This document shows positions 15,556 through 25,249 of a stretch of 64,000 bases of DNA, piece after piece. Source of the DNA: Bordetella parapertussis (GTDB lineage: Bacteria; Pseudomonadota; Gammaproteobacteria; Burkholderiales; Burkholderiaceae_B); assembly GCA_945903445.1 (NCBI GenBank), contig CAMDNZ010000005.1, forward strand, positions 39,429 through 103,428. The letters are read 5' to 3'. Numbering within the stretch: position 1 is the first letter of the stretch; every line of letters begins with the position of its first letter. The notes beneath the pieces are model-generated. The model worked only from the letters and a program-made list of their open reading frames with translations. It was not told where the DNA came from and did no database searches. Position numbers and translations under genes: made by a program.

Positions 15556-17589
15556 ATGTCCAGCTCACCCAATCTCTATCTGCTCATCGCGTTGGCGCCT
15601 TTGGTCGGCGCCATCCTGGCGGGCCTGTTTGGCACCGGTTTTCTAGGCCGCTTCGTCAGCCGCCGGGGCGCACATCTGATCACCATCGCAGGCGTCCTGA
15701 TCTCGGCAATCGGCTCGGTCATCGTCTTGCGCGACGTGTTGAACGGTCACACCTACGACGGCGTGGTCTACACCTGGAGCCTGATCGGTCAGACCGCCTT
15801 GAATATCGGTTTCCTGATCGATCCGCTGTCGGCCATGATGATGGTCGTCGTGACCTCGGTCTCGTTGATGGTGCACATCTACACCATCGGCTACATGCAT
15901 GAAGATCCGGGTTATCAGCGCTTCTTCTCGTACATCTCGCTGTTTACCTTCTCGATGTTGATGCTGGTCATGTCCAACAACATGCTTCAGTTGTTCTTCG
16001 GCTGGGAAGCTGTCGGTCTGGTGTCGTATCTGCTAATCGGTTTCTGGTACACCAAGCCCACCGCGATCAAGGCCAATATGAAAGCCTTTTTGATCAACCG
16101 GGTAGGCGACTTCGGTTTCGTGCTGGGTATCGGCCTGCTGTTCGCCTACACCGGCACCATGCAATACGGTGAAGTGTTCGCGCAGACCGAAACGCTGGCT
16201 GCACAAACCCTGCCCGGCACCGATTGGATGCTGCTGACGGTCGCGTGTATCGCCTTGTTCGTGGGGGCCATGGGTAAGTCGGCGCAAGTGCCCTTGCATG
16301 CGTGGCTGCCCGATTCGATGGAAGGCCCGACGCCAATTTCGGCGCTGATCCATGCTGCCACTATGGTGACGGCGGGGATCTTTATGGTCGCCCGGTTCTC
16401 GCCCTTGTTCGAGCAGTCGGACGTGGCGCTGTCGTTCATCATCGTGATCGGTGCGATCGGCGCGTTGTTCCTGGGCATCCTGGGCATCATCCAGAACGAC
16501 ATCAAACGAGTGGTGGCCTATTCGACCTTGTCCCAACTGGGCTACATGACCGTGGCGCTGGGCGCTTCGGCCTATTCGGTCGCCATTTTCCACCTGATGA
16601 CGCACGCTTTCTTCAAGGCGCTGCTGTTTTTGGGCGCGGGCTCGGTCATCATCGGCATGCATCACGACCAGGACATCCGCAACATGGGCGGCCTGCGTAA
16701 ATACATGCCGATTACTTGGATCACGTTCCTGCTGGGCACGCTGGCTTTGGTGGGCACGCCGTTCTTTTCGGGCTTTTATTCGAAAGAAAACATCATCGAA
16801 GCCGCGCACGGTGCGACGGTATGGGGCGCGAGCTTTGCCTACTATGCCGTGCTGATTGGCGTGTTCGTCACTTCGCTGTACTCGTTTCGCGTGTACTTCC
16901 TGGTGTTCCATGGCAATCCGCGCTTCTCGACCGAAGAGCACGCACACGGCCACGATGCCCATTCGCACGATTCGCATGGTCACGACGATCATGGTCACGG
17001 CCATGGCGGCGTCCCGCAGGAGTCGCCCAAGGTGGTGACCGTGCCCTTGCTGCTGCTGGCGATTCCCTCGGTTGTCGTTGGCGCCTGGGCGGTCGAGCCG
17101 ATGCTGTTCGGGTCGTTCTTCGATCGCGTGATCACCGTGTTGCCGCAACACGGCGCGATGGCCGAACTGGCCGAGCATTGGCACGGTTGGCTGGCATACG
17201 CGCTGCATGGTTTCGTCACCGTGCCGTTCTGGCTGGTGGTGGCCGGTGCCGCCGTGGCCTGGTATTGCTACCTGATCAATCCGAAGGTGCCGGCGGCGAT
17301 TCATTCGCGTCTGTCCTTCGTGATCCGTATTCTCGAGAACAAGTACTACGTCGACTGGTTCAACGAAGAAGTGATCTCTCGCGGCGCACGTCTGCTGGGC
17401 CGTGGCCTGTGGCAGGCGGGCGATCGCGGTCTGATCGACGGCGTGCTGGTTAACGGCAGCGCACGCAGTGTGGGCTGGTTCGCCGCGCTGACGCGTCACC
17501 TTCAGTCCGGCTACATCTATCACTACGCGTTCGCCATGATCATCGGCATCATGGCGCTGGTCGCGTGCTTTGTGTTGATTCCCCAATGA
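15556..17589 (+). CDS. nuoL: NADH-quinone oxidoreductase subunit L (antiporter-like) with His-rich loop
   Basis: A 677-residue distal proton-pumping subunit, homologous to MrpA. Expected elements are present: 'FFGWEAVGLVSYLLIGFW' with the key Glu, 'MGKSAQVPLHAWLPDSMEGPTPISALIHAATMVTAGIF', and a C-terminal lateral-helix region. A loop at residues 462-483 is extremely His-rich (10 His in 22 residues, with Asp and Gly), immediately before a transmembrane helix. His-rich segments occur in some other betaproteobacterial NuoL proteins, and their role is not established. The stop overlaps the nuoM start. Confidence 0.96.
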   Translation: MSSSPNLYLLIALAPLVGAILAGLFGTGFLGRFVSRRGAHLITIAGVLISAIGSVIVLRDVLNGHTYDGVVYTWSLIGQTALNIGFLIDPLSAMMMVVVTSVSLMVHIYTIGYMHEDPGYQRFFSYISLFTFSMLMLVMSNNMLQLFFGWEAVGLVSYLLIGFWYTKPTAIKANMKAFLINRVGDFGFVLGIGLLFAYTGTMQYGEVFAQTETLAAQTLPGTDWMLLTVACIALFVGAMGKSAQVPLHAWLPDSMEGPTPISALIHAATMVTAGIFMVARFSPLFEQSDVALSFIIVIGAIGALFLGILGIIQNDIKRVVAYSTLSQLGYMTVALGASAYSVAIFHLMTHAFFKALLFLGAGSVIIGMHHDQDIRNMGGLRKYMPITWITFLLGTLALVGTPFFSGFYSKENIIEAAHGATVWGASFAYYAVLIGVFVTSLYSFRVYFLVFHGNPRFSTEEHAHGHDAHSHDSHGHDDHGHGHGGVPQESPKVVTVPLLLLAIPSVVVGAWAVEPMLFGSFFDRVITVLPQHGAMAELAEHWHGWLAYALHGFVTVPFWLVVAGAAVAWYCYLINPKVPAAIHSRLSFVIRILENKYYVDWFNEEVISRGARLLGRGLWQAGDRGLIDGVLVNGSARSVGWFAALTRHLQSGYIYHYAFAMIIGIMALVACFVLIPQ

Positions 17590-19088
17590 TGGCAAGCGAG
17601 ATGGCATCCAACTCTTTTCCCTGGCTCAGTGCTGCGATCTTCGTTCCCATCCTCTTCGGCCTGTTGATCCTGGCGGTCGGACGCGACGATCGCGCCGGGC
17701 TAGTGCGCAAGCTGTCGCTCGTCGGCGCGGTGGCTGGTTTCCTGGTGACCTTGCCCCTGTATGGCGGCTTCGACACCACCACGGCCGCCATGCAGTTCGT
17801 CGAGAACGTGCCCTGGATCGACGCGTTCAGCATCAACTATCACCTGGGCGTGGACGGCATTTCCTTGTGGTTCGTGCTGCTGATCGCCTTCATCACCATC
17901 ATCGTAGTGGTGGCCGGTTGGGAAGTGATCACCAAGAACGTCGCGCAGTACATGGCCGCCTTCCTGATTCTGTCGGGTCTGATGGTCGGTGTGTTCGCGG
18001 CACTAGACGGTCTGCTGTTCTACATCTTTTTCGAAGCCACGCTTATTCCGATGTACATCATCGTCGGCGTGTGGGGGGGCGCGAACCGGGTCTATGCCGC
18101 GTTCAAATTCTTCCTGTATACGCTGATGGGCTCGCTTTTGACGCTGATCGCGTTCATCTACCTGTGGCACGCCTCGGGCGGTTCGTTCGATATTGCCACC
18201 TGGCATCAGGTCAAGCTGGGCTACACCCCGCAAGTGCTGATATTTTTGGCGCTGCTGGCCGCTTTCGCGGTGAAAGTGCCGATGTGGCCGGTACATACCT
18301 GGTTGCCCGACGCTCACGTCGAAGCGCCCACCGGGGGGTCGATCGTGCTGGCCGCCATCATGCTGAAGCTGGGTGCTTACGGCTTCCTGCGCTTCTCCTT
18401 GCCTATCGCACCTGACGCTTCGGCCAGCCTGGCGCCCATGATGATCACGCTGTCGTTAGTGGCTGTGGTCTATATCGGCTTAGTCGCCATCGTCCAGGAA
18501 GACATGAAGAAGCTGGTGGCCTATTCGTCGGTCGCCCACATGGGTTTCGTCACGCTGGGTTTCTTCATCTTCAATACCGCCGGTGTCGAAGGCGCGATCG
18601 TCCAGATGGTCTCGCACGGCTTCGTGTCGGGCGCAATGTTCATGTGTATCGGCGTGCTGTACGACCGCATGCACACTCGCCGCATCGCCGATTACGGTGG
18701 TGTGGTGAACACCATGCCGAAGTTCGTGACCTTCTTCGTGCTGTTCTCGATGGCCAATAGCGGCTTGCCCGCCACCAGCGGTTTCGTTGGCGAATTCATG
18801 GTCATCATGGGTGCGGTCGAGTACAACTTCTGGATCGGCCTGCTGGCCGCCACCGCCCTGATCTTCGGCGCAGCCTATTCGCTGTGGATGGTCAAGCGCG
18901 TGGCTTTCGGCGACATCGCCAACGACCACGTCCGCGAACTCACCGACATCAACACCCGCGAATTCGCGATGCTGGGCGTGATGGCCATCGCCGTCCTGGC
19001 CATGGGTATCTATCCCAAGCCCTTTACCGACGTGATGCACGTCTCGGTCGAGGCCCTGCTGCAACACGTCGCCGTGTCGAAACTGTAA
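17586..19088 (+). CDS. nuoM: NADH-quinone oxidoreductase subunit M
   Basis: A 500-residue antiporter-like proton-pumping subunit. Typical features are 'YHLGVDGISLWFVLL', 'YIFFEATLIPMYIIVGVWGG' with the conserved Glu, 'AFAVKVPMWPVHTWLPDAHVEAPT' with the essential Lys, and 'KKLVAYSSVAHMGFVTLG'. The start is ambiguous. ATG at 17586 and 17589 are adjacent and overlap the nuoL stop, and a third in-frame ATG at 17601 is also possible. I chose 17586. nuoN follows after 12 bases. Confidence 0.95.
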   Translation: MMASEMASNSFPWLSAAIFVPILFGLLILAVGRDDRAGLVRKLSLVGAVAGFLVTLPLYGGFDTTTAAMQFVENVPWIDAFSINYHLGVDGISLWFVLLIAFITIIVVVAGWEVITKNVAQYMAAFLILSGLMVGVFAALDGLLFYIFFEATLIPMYIIVGVWGGANRVYAAFKFFLYTLMGSLLTLIAFIYLWHASGGSFDIATWHQVKLGYTPQVLIFLALLAAFAVKVPMWPVHTWLPDAHVEAPTGGSIVLAAIMLKLGAYGFLRFSLPIAPDASASLAPMMITLSLVAVVYIGLVAIVQEDMKKLVAYSSVAHMGFVTLGFFIFNTAGVEGAIVQMVSHGFVSGAMFMCIGVLYDRMHTRRIADYGGVVNTMPKFVTFFVLFSMANSGLPATSGFVGEFMVIMGAVEYNFWIGLLAATALIFGAAYSLWMVKRVAFGDIANDHVRELTDINTREFAMLGVMAIAVLAMGIYPKPFTDVMHVSVEALLQHVAVSKL

Positions 19089-19100
19089 GACTGAGTCATC

Positions 19101-20579
19101 ATGCCCATTCAATTCGATTTCGCTCTCGCGACACCCGAAATTCTCCTGGCGATCTTTGGCATGGCGATTCTGATCGTCGATGCCACCAGCACGCATCCCG
19201 AGCGCAAGCCCACGTTCTTCCTCAGCATCGCCGCACTGGCTGTGCTGACCGTGGTCTCTGCGCTGCAATGGCACAACGGCGTGACGGGCCGCACGTTCAA
19301 TGGCCTGTATGTGGTCGATCCGCTGGCACACCTGCTGAAGATCACGTCCTATATCGCCGTGGCTATCACCCTGGTCTACGGTCGCGTCTACGCGCACTTG
19401 CGCGAAATGACCCGGGGCGGTGAGCTGTACGTGCTGGCGCTGTTCGCGCTGCTGGGTCAGATGGTGATGATATCGTCCGGCAACATGATTACCGTCTACT
19501 TGGGCCTCGAATTGATGTCCCTGGCCTTGTATGCACTGATTGCCCTGCGCCGCGACGACGCCGTGGCCACCGAGGCCGCCATGAAGTACTTCGTGCTGGG
19601 TGCGTTGGCATCGGGCTTCCTGCTGTACGGCATGTCCATGGTTTACGGTGCGACCGGACATCTGGACATCGCTCAAATCTCTGTCGCTATCGGTTCGGGC
19701 AAAGCCGAGCAGATGGCGCTGGTGTTTGGCGTGGTGTTCGTGGTGGCCGGTCTGGCCTTCAAGCTGGGTGCGGTGCCCTTCCACATGTGGGTGCCCGACG
19801 TCTATCAAGGTTCGCCGACCGCCGTCACCCTGATCCTGGGTGGTGCACCGAAGCTGGCCGCGTTTGCCATTACCCTGCGCCTGTTGGTCGAAGGCATGTC
19901 CGACCTGGCCGCCGATTGGCAGCCCATGCTGTTGATCCTGGCAGTATTGTCTTTGGCCATCGGTAACCTGACCGCTATCGCCCAGACCAACCTCAAGCGC
20001 ATGTTGGCCTATTCGACCATCTCGCACATGGGGTTCGTGCTGTTGGCACTGGCGTCGGGCGTCGTGCCCGGTCGGCCCGACGCTGCAGTTCTGGCGTACG
20101 GCTCAGCGCTGTTTTACATGGTCACCTATGTCATCAGCACGTTGGGCAGCTTCGGTATGATCCTGTTGCTGTCGCGCCAAGGCTTCGAGTGCGAACAGAT
20201 CGCCGATCTGAAGGGCCTGAACAAGCGTAGCCCCTGGCACGCCTTCATTCTGCTGCTGCTGATGTTCTCGCTGGCCGGCATTCCGCCGCTGGTGGGCTTT
20301 CATGCCAAGCTGGGCGTGTTGCAGGCCGCCGTCAATGCCGGTCATGTCGCCATCGCCGTCGCCGCCGTGATGTTCTCCTTGATCGGCGCGTTCTACTACC
20401 TGCGTGTCGTGAAAACCATGTACTTCGACGAGCCCGAGGAGCAAGCCGCTATCGCAGCGACCTGCGGTCAGCGCGGCATCATGTCCTTGAACGGCATCGC
20501 CATTCTGGCACTGGGTATCCTGCCTGGTGGCTTGCTGGCCGTTTGTATTAATGTCATCAGCGGTTCGCTCGGTCTGTAA
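19101..20579 (+). CDS. nuoN: NADH-quinone oxidoreductase subunit N
   Basis: A 492-residue antiporter-like membrane subunit, the last of the canonical nuo genes. Conserved elements include 'VYLGLELMSLALYALIAL', 'AFKLGAVPFHMWVPDVYQGSPTAVT' and 'LKRMLAYSTISHMGFVLL'. Length is normal. The last A of its TAA is the first base of the next gene's ATG, so a fifteenth gene (DUF2818) is coupled to the operon. Confidence 0.96.
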   Translation: MPIQFDFALATPEILLAIFGMAILIVDATSTHPERKPTFFLSIAALAVLTVVSALQWHNGVTGRTFNGLYVVDPLAHLLKITSYIAVAITLVYGRVYAHLREMTRGGELYVLALFALLGQMVMISSGNMITVYLGLELMSLALYALIALRRDDAVATEAAMKYFVLGALASGFLLYGMSMVYGATGHLDIAQISVAIGSGKAEQMALVFGVVFVVAGLAFKLGAVPFHMWVPDVYQGSPTAVTLILGGAPKLAAFAITLRLLVEGMSDLAADWQPMLLILAVLSLAIGNLTAIAQTNLKRMLAYSTISHMGFVLLALASGVVPGRPDAAVLAYGSALFYMVTYVISTLGSFGMILLLSRQGFECEQIADLKGLNKRSPWHAFILLLLMFSLAGIPPLVGFHAKLGVLQAAVNAGHVAIAVAAVMFSLIGAFYYLRVVKTMYFDEPEEQAAIAATCGQRGIMSLNGIAILALGILPGGLLAVCINVISGSLGL

Positions 20580-20920
20580 TGGATCAGACGGCAGCTATTT
20601 GGACGCTCATCGCGGTGGCATTAGTCACCGCGAATCTGCCCTTTCTCAACGAGCGGGTGTTCGCGTTGGTGCCGTTCAGATTGCAGGGGCAGCCTTGCAT
20701 CAAACCGTTCTGGCTGCGTTTCGTCGAACTGACGGTCTGGTTTTGCCTGGTCGGTGTGCTGGGGCGCGCCATGGAGGCGCACCTGGGCAACGTGTTTGCC
20801 CAGAGCTGGGAGTTCTACGCGATCGCCTTCGCCCTGTACATCGTACTGGGCTATCCCGGCTTCGTTCTGCGCTATCTGTTTAAGCGTCGAACCAGTTCAG
20901 CACCGCGTCCAGCCCGCTGA
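20579..20920 (+). CDS. DUF2818 family membrane protein, distal nuo-operon gene
   Basis: A 113-residue protein with three hydrophobic helices (about residues 6-22, 45-62 and 80-100). It has the 'ANLPFLNERVF' and 'KPFWLRFVELTVWF' segments that mark DUF2818. This family lies directly downstream of nuoN in many betaproteobacteria, so a role in complex I assembly or stability is an attractive but unproven inference. It starts one base inside nuoN. Its last 41 bases overlap, on the opposite strand, the 3' end of serB. Confidence 0.85.
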   Translation: MDQTAAIWTLIAVALVTANLPFLNERVFALVPFRLQGQPCIKPFWLRFVELTVWFCLVGVLGRAMEAHLGNVFAQSWEFYAIAFALYIVLGYPGFVLRYLFKRRTSSAPRPAR

Positions 20921-21737
20921 CGTTCAGCGCATAGCGGGTTTGGGCACGCACCACGGGCTTGGCGCGATACGCCACCGACCAAGCCGCTACACCCAACATT
21001 TTCAAGTCGTTCGCACCGTCGCCGATGGCGATGATCTGCTCGCGCCCGGCGTCTAATTCGGCAGCCAGGGATTCGACATAGGCTTGTTTGGCGGCGGCAT
21101 CCAGAATGCGGCCTTCGACCTCGCCGGTCAGCCGGCCGCTGGCGTCGATGACCAATTCGTTGGCATAGGCCGCATCCAGGTTCAGGCGCTCGGCCAATCG
21201 GGCCGTGAAGAAGGTGAATCCACCCGACACCAGCAAGACTTTCAAACCCGCTGCTCGCGCCGTGGACACCAGCGTTTCGGCACCGGGATTGAGACGCAGG
21301 CGCTCGGTGTAGACGCGCTCCAAGGCTTCGGCGGGTAAGCCGGCCAGCAATTTCACCCGACGTCGCAAGCTGTCGGCGAAATCCGTGATTTCTCCGCGCA
21401 TCGCCGCTTCGGTGATTTCGGCCACGGCGGCCTTGCGGCCCGCCAGATCGGCCAGCTCGTCGATGCACTCGATATTGATCAGGGTCGAGTCCATGTCCAT
21501 GGCCAGCAGCTTGCAAGACGACAGCAGGCGTCCCGCAGGCACCCACGCCGTATCGATCTGCTGCGCCATGGCGTACTCGGTCACTTCTTTCACGACCGAG
21601 TCGTCGGCCGAGACGTCGATTAAACGGGCGGCACAGGCGGTCATTCGATGAACGCCTTGTGCTCGCGCCAGCGCAGCCAGCATCTCGACGTGTTCGGGGC
21701 TGATGGCAGGCGATTGAACGATCAGGTTTTGAGTCAT
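20880..21737 (-). CDS. serB: Phosphoserine phosphatase SerB
   Basis: A 285-residue HAD-family enzyme that removes phosphate from L-phosphoserine, the last step of serine biosynthesis. An N-terminal ACT-like region (about 1-75) is followed by the HAD core: 'LLAMDMDSTLINIECIDELA' with the nucleophile Asp, 'LLVSGGFTFFTARLA' with the motif-II Ser, and 'IIAIGDGANDLKML' with motif-III acids. I started at the ATG at 21737 (MTQNLIV) rather than five codons upstream. mfd ends 21 bases upstream on the same strand, so they may share a transcript. The 3' end overlaps the DUF2818 gene tail by 41 bases. Confidence 0.95.
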   Translation of the reverse strand: MTQNLIVQSPAISPEHVEMLAALARAQGVHRMTACAARLIDVSADDSVVKEVTEYAMAQQIDTAWVPAGRLLSSCKLLAMDMDSTLINIECIDELADLAGRKAAVAEITEAAMRGEITDFADSLRRRVKLLAGLPAEALERVYTERLRLNPGAETLVSTARAAGLKVLLVSGGFTFFTARLAERLNLDAAYANELVIDASGRLTGEVEGRILDAAAKQAYVESLAAELDAGREQIIAIGDGANDLKMLGVAAWSVAYRAKPVVRAQTRYALNVSGLDAVLNWFDA

Positions 21738-21758
21738 GAAAAAAGCGTCCAACAGGTA

Positions 21759-24700
21759 TCAGGCCAAGGCGCGCAGCAGTGTGCGAACGGCGTCTATGCG
21801 CCCTTGCATCTGCGCACCGGAAATCTCGCAGCGCAAGCGGTCTTGCCCGGCGAGTTTGACGTTTTTTTGTTTCTGCACCAGTTCGATGATGCGTAGCGGA
21901 TCGACCGCGGGCTTCGGTCCGAACTGGATGAGTGCCTGAGTTTCGCTGGCATCGATCTTGACGATGCCCAGGCGTGTCGCGGCTAATCTCAGACGGTGGG
22001 TGGCAATCAGGGTTTGCGCCGGCTCGGGCAACTTCCCGAAGCGGTCGATCAGCTCTTCCTGCGTCAGAATCAGCGCATCTTCGTCGGCCACGTGCGATAA
22101 GCGCTTGTAGATCGACAGTCGGGCGTGGACGTCCGGGCAGTAGTCGTTGGGCAGCAGTGCCGGGGCGTGCAGATTGATTTCGCAGGCGGGTTGGAAAGGC
22201 GCGTCCAAATCCGGCTCTTCGCCGGACTTCAGTGCGCGCACGGCTTCGTTCAGCATCTCGTTGTACATCGAGAAGCCGATCTCCTGGATATTGCCCGATT
22301 GCGAATCGCCCAGCACCTCGCCGGTTCCACGAATTTCAAGGTCGTGCATCGCCAGGAAAAAGCCCGAACCCAGCTCTTCCATCGCCTGAATCGCCTCCAG
22401 CCGCTTTTTCGCGTTGGTGGTGATGGCGTCTTCGCCGGGGGTCAGCAGATAGGCGTAGGCCTGATGATGCGAGCGGCCGACCCGGCCGCGTAACTGATGC
22501 AACTGCGCCAAGCCGAAGCGATCGGCGCGATGCATGACGATGGTGTTGGCGGTGGGTACGTCGATACCGGTTTCGATGATCGTCGTACACAGCAATACGT
22601 TGAATTTCTGCTGGTAAAAGCCCTTCATGACCTGTTCGAGGTCGCGCTCGCCCATCTGGCCGTGGGCCACGGCGATACGGGCCTCCGGCACCAGCTCTTC
22701 CAGACGAGCCCGACGGTTGTGGATGGTCTCCACCTCGTTGTGCAGGAAATACACCTGCCCGCCGCGCTTGAGTTCGCGCAGCAAGGCTTCGCGGATGGTG
22801 CTGCCGTCTTCGCGCCGAACGAAGGTCTTGATGGCCAGGCGCTTTTGCGGTGCAGTGGCGATGACCGAGAAATCCCGTATGCCTTCCAAGGACATGCCCA
22901 GCGTGCGAGGGATGGGCGTGGCCGTCAGCGTCAACACGTCGACCTCGGCACGCAGCGACTTCAGCGCTTCTTTCTGGCGCACTCCGAAGCGATGTTCTTC
23001 GTCGATGATCACCAGCCCCAGGCGCATGAACGACACGTCTTTGGACAGGATCTTATGGGTGCCGATGACGATGTCGATCGTACCGTCTTTGATGCCAGCG
23101 ACCGCGGCGGCGATCTCCTTGGCCGAACGGAAGCGCGACATCTCGACCACCCGCACCGGCCATTCGGCGAATCGATCGGCGAAAGTTTGCGTGTGCTGCT
23201 CGGCCAAGAGCGTGGTCGGGCACAGCAACGCGACTTGTTTGCCGTTGGCCACCGCCAGAAAGGCGGCACGTAGGGCGACTTCGGTTTTACCAAATCCTAC
23301 GTCGCCGCACACCAGGCGATCCATGGGTTGACCGGAGGTCATGTCCTTCAGCACGGCGCCGATAGCAGCGGCCTGATCGGCAGTTTCCTCGAAGCCGAAT
23401 CCTTCGGCGAACGCTTCGTAGTCGTTGATGGGCAGTTTGAAGGAGAAGCCCTGGCGTGCGGCGCGGCGAGCATACAGTTCGAGCAGTTCGGCGGCAGTGT
23501 CGCGCACCTGTCTGGCGGCCTTGCGGCGGGCTTTGTCCCACTGTCCCGAACCGAGCTGATGCAGTGGTGCGGCATCGGGGTCGGCACCGCTATAGCGCGC
23601 GATGGCGTGCAGTTGCGATACCGGCACGTATAGCGTGCTGCCGTTGGCGTATTCGAGATGAAGAAACTCCATCTCGCCTTCGCCCATGTCCATGTTCACC
23701 AAGCCGTGATAGCGGCCGATGCCGTGCTGCGCATGAACGACCGGGTCGCCCGTACGCAACTCCGACAGGTCGCGCACCATCGCCTCGACGTTGCTCTGGC
23801 CTTCTTGAGCCCGCCGCGAGCGTCGGCCGGTGCTGGCCTGCTCGGGGTAGAGATCGTTTTCGGTGACGAACGCGATGCCCGCGCCCGTCAGCATGAAGCC
23901 CGCCGTCAGCGGCGCGGTGACCAAGCCGACCGATCCCTGACCCGACACGAATTCTTCGATGGTACCCGGGTAGGCGTCGGGCGTGAGCTGGTGTTCGCTC
24001 AACAGCTGCGACAAGGTTTCGCGGCGGCCGGCAGAGTCGGCCAAAATCAGCAGCCGGATCGCACCGTGTTCGATGACCGAGCGAAGCTTGGCCAGGGGGT
24101 CGTCGGATCGACGCAGTACGGCGACTGCCGGTGGCGGGGCGAAGTCGGGGTGCGTGCCCTCGGTGGTCAGCGCCAGTCGCCCGAATCCTTTGAGCCCGAT
24201 GAAAAAATCGTCGGCGGCCAGAAACAAGGACGCTGGCGGCAACACCGGACGTTCGCGGTCGACCTTCAAGAACTGATAGCGGCTGTCGGTGTCTTGCGCG
24301 AAGCGCTTGGCGGCGTCGTCGATGTCGCCCATCGTGACGGCGATCGCCTGCGCAGGCAGGTAATCGAACAAGGTGGCCGTGGCGTCGAAGAACAAGGGCA
24401 GGTAATACTCGACGCCTGCGAAGGCGATGCCGTTGCCCATGTCGCGGTAGGGCAGGGCACGCGAGGGGTCGCCTTCGAAGGTCTCGCGAAACTGGGCTCG
24501 AAACCGGTTGCGCGCATCCTCGTCCATCGGGAACTCGCGCCCGGGCAACAGTTGTACGTCGGTGACCGGGTACAGGCTGCGCTGGGTATCGACATCGAAT
24601 GCACGAATCGACTCGATCTCGTCGTCGAACAGGTCGATACGGTAGGGCACGACCGATCCCATCGGGAACAAATCGATCAGGCCACCACGCAGGCAGAATT

Positions 24701-25220
24701 CGCCGGGTGCGGTCACCTGGGTCACATGGCTATAGTTGGCCAGGGTCAATTGGGCGCGCAGCGCCGCTTCGTCCAGGCGGTCGCCTTTGCAAAAGGCAAA
24801 GGTATAGGCAGCCAGAAACGCGGGCGGTGCCAGCCGGTAAAGCGCAGTGGTCACCGGCAGCGTCAGCACATCGACCTCGTCGTGCATCAGCGCGCTCAGG
24901 GTGCGCAGCCGCTCGGAGATCAGGTCCTGGTGAGGTGAGAACGCGTCGTAAGGCAGCGTCTCCCAGTCCGGCAACTGCCGCACACGCAAACCGGGGGCAG
25001 CTAAAGAGATTTCGTCGGCCAGCCGCTGGGCTTCCAGCGGATCGGCGGTGAACACCACCATCGGGCGCTTGGCGGTTCGCGCCATATCGGCCAGCAACCA
25101 GGCGTCTCCCGAGCCAGGTGGACGGGGCTGTGCATGGCGCAATCCGGGTTTAAGCGCGGCGAGCGTTTGAACGGTGGCGGACAGGGGCGCCGCAGGGGCG
25201 AGAGGGGAAAAAGCAGACAT
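21759..25220 (-). CDS. mfd: Transcription-repair coupling factor Mfd
   Basis: A 1153-residue ATP-dependent DNA translocase. It removes RNA polymerase stalled at lesions and recruits UvrA. In order it shows a UvrB-like N-terminal region, an RNA-polymerase-interaction domain near 'GDPVVHAQHGIGRYHGL', the RecG-like helicase core with Walker A 'GDVGFGKTEVALRA' and 'DEEHRFGV' box, motif VI 'QLRGRVGRS', and the C-terminal TRCF regulatory domain. Full length for the family. It is divergent from ispD with only 29 bases between the start codons. No Shine-Dalgarno is visible upstream of the ATG. Confidence 0.96.
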   Translation of the reverse strand: MSAFSPLAPAAPLSATVQTLAALKPGLRHAQPRPPGSGDAWLLADMARTAKRPMVVFTADPLEAQRLADEISLAAPGLRVRQLPDWETLPYDAFSPHQDLISERLRTLSALMHDEVDVLTLPVTTALYRLAPPAFLAAYTFAFCKGDRLDEAALRAQLTLANYSHVTQVTAPGEFCLRGGLIDLFPMGSVVPYRIDLFDDEIESIRAFDVDTQRSLYPVTDVQLLPGREFPMDEDARNRFRAQFRETFEGDPSRALPYRDMGNGIAFAGVEYYLPLFFDATATLFDYLPAQAIAVTMGDIDDAAKRFAQDTDSRYQFLKVDRERPVLPPASLFLAADDFFIGLKGFGRLALTTEGTHPDFAPPPAVAVLRRSDDPLAKLRSVIEHGAIRLLILADSAGRRETLSQLLSEHQLTPDAYPGTIEEFVSGQGSVGLVTAPLTAGFMLTGAGIAFVTENDLYPEQASTGRRSRRAQEGQSNVEAMVRDLSELRTGDPVVHAQHGIGRYHGLVNMDMGEGEMEFLHLEYANGSTLYVPVSQLHAIARYSGADPDAAPLHQLGSGQWDKARRKAARQVRDTAAELLELYARRAARQGFSFKLPINDYEAFAEGFGFEETADQAAAIGAVLKDMTSGQPMDRLVCGDVGFGKTEVALRAAFLAVANGKQVALLCPTTLLAEQHTQTFADRFAEWPVRVVEMSRFRSAKEIAAAVAGIKDGTIDIVIGTHKILSKDVSFMRLGLVIIDEEHRFGVRQKEALKSLRAEVDVLTLTATPIPRTLGMSLEGIRDFSVIATAPQKRLAIKTFVRREDGSTIREALLRELKRGGQVYFLHNEVETIHNRRARLEELVPEARIAVAHGQMGERDLEQVMKGFYQQKFNVLLCTTIIETGIDVPTANTIVMHRADRFGLAQLHQLRGRVGRSHHQAYAYLLTPGEDAITTNAKKRLEAIQAMEELGSGFFLAMHDLEIRGTGEVLGDSQSGNIQEIGFSMYNEMLNEAVRALKSGEEPDLDAPFQPACEINLHAPALLPNDYCPDVHARLSIYKRLSHVADEDALILTQEELIDRFGKLPEPAQTLIATHRLRLAATRLGIVKIDASETQALIQFGPKPAVDPLRIIELVQKQKNVKLAGQDRLRCEISGAQMQGRIDAVRTLLRALA

Positions 25221-25249
25221 GAGGAGGTTGATTATAAAATCACTCTGCC
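25221..25249. promoter_or_regulatory. 29-bp divergent mfd/ispD spacer with a two-way -10-like box
   Basis: The spacer contains GATTATAAAATC (25230-25241). Read on the minus strand it gives a perfect TATAAT (25236-25231), about 11 bases before the mfd ATG. Read on the plus strand it gives TATAAA. If either is used, the transcript would have almost no leader. Inference from sequence only. Confidence 0.35.
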
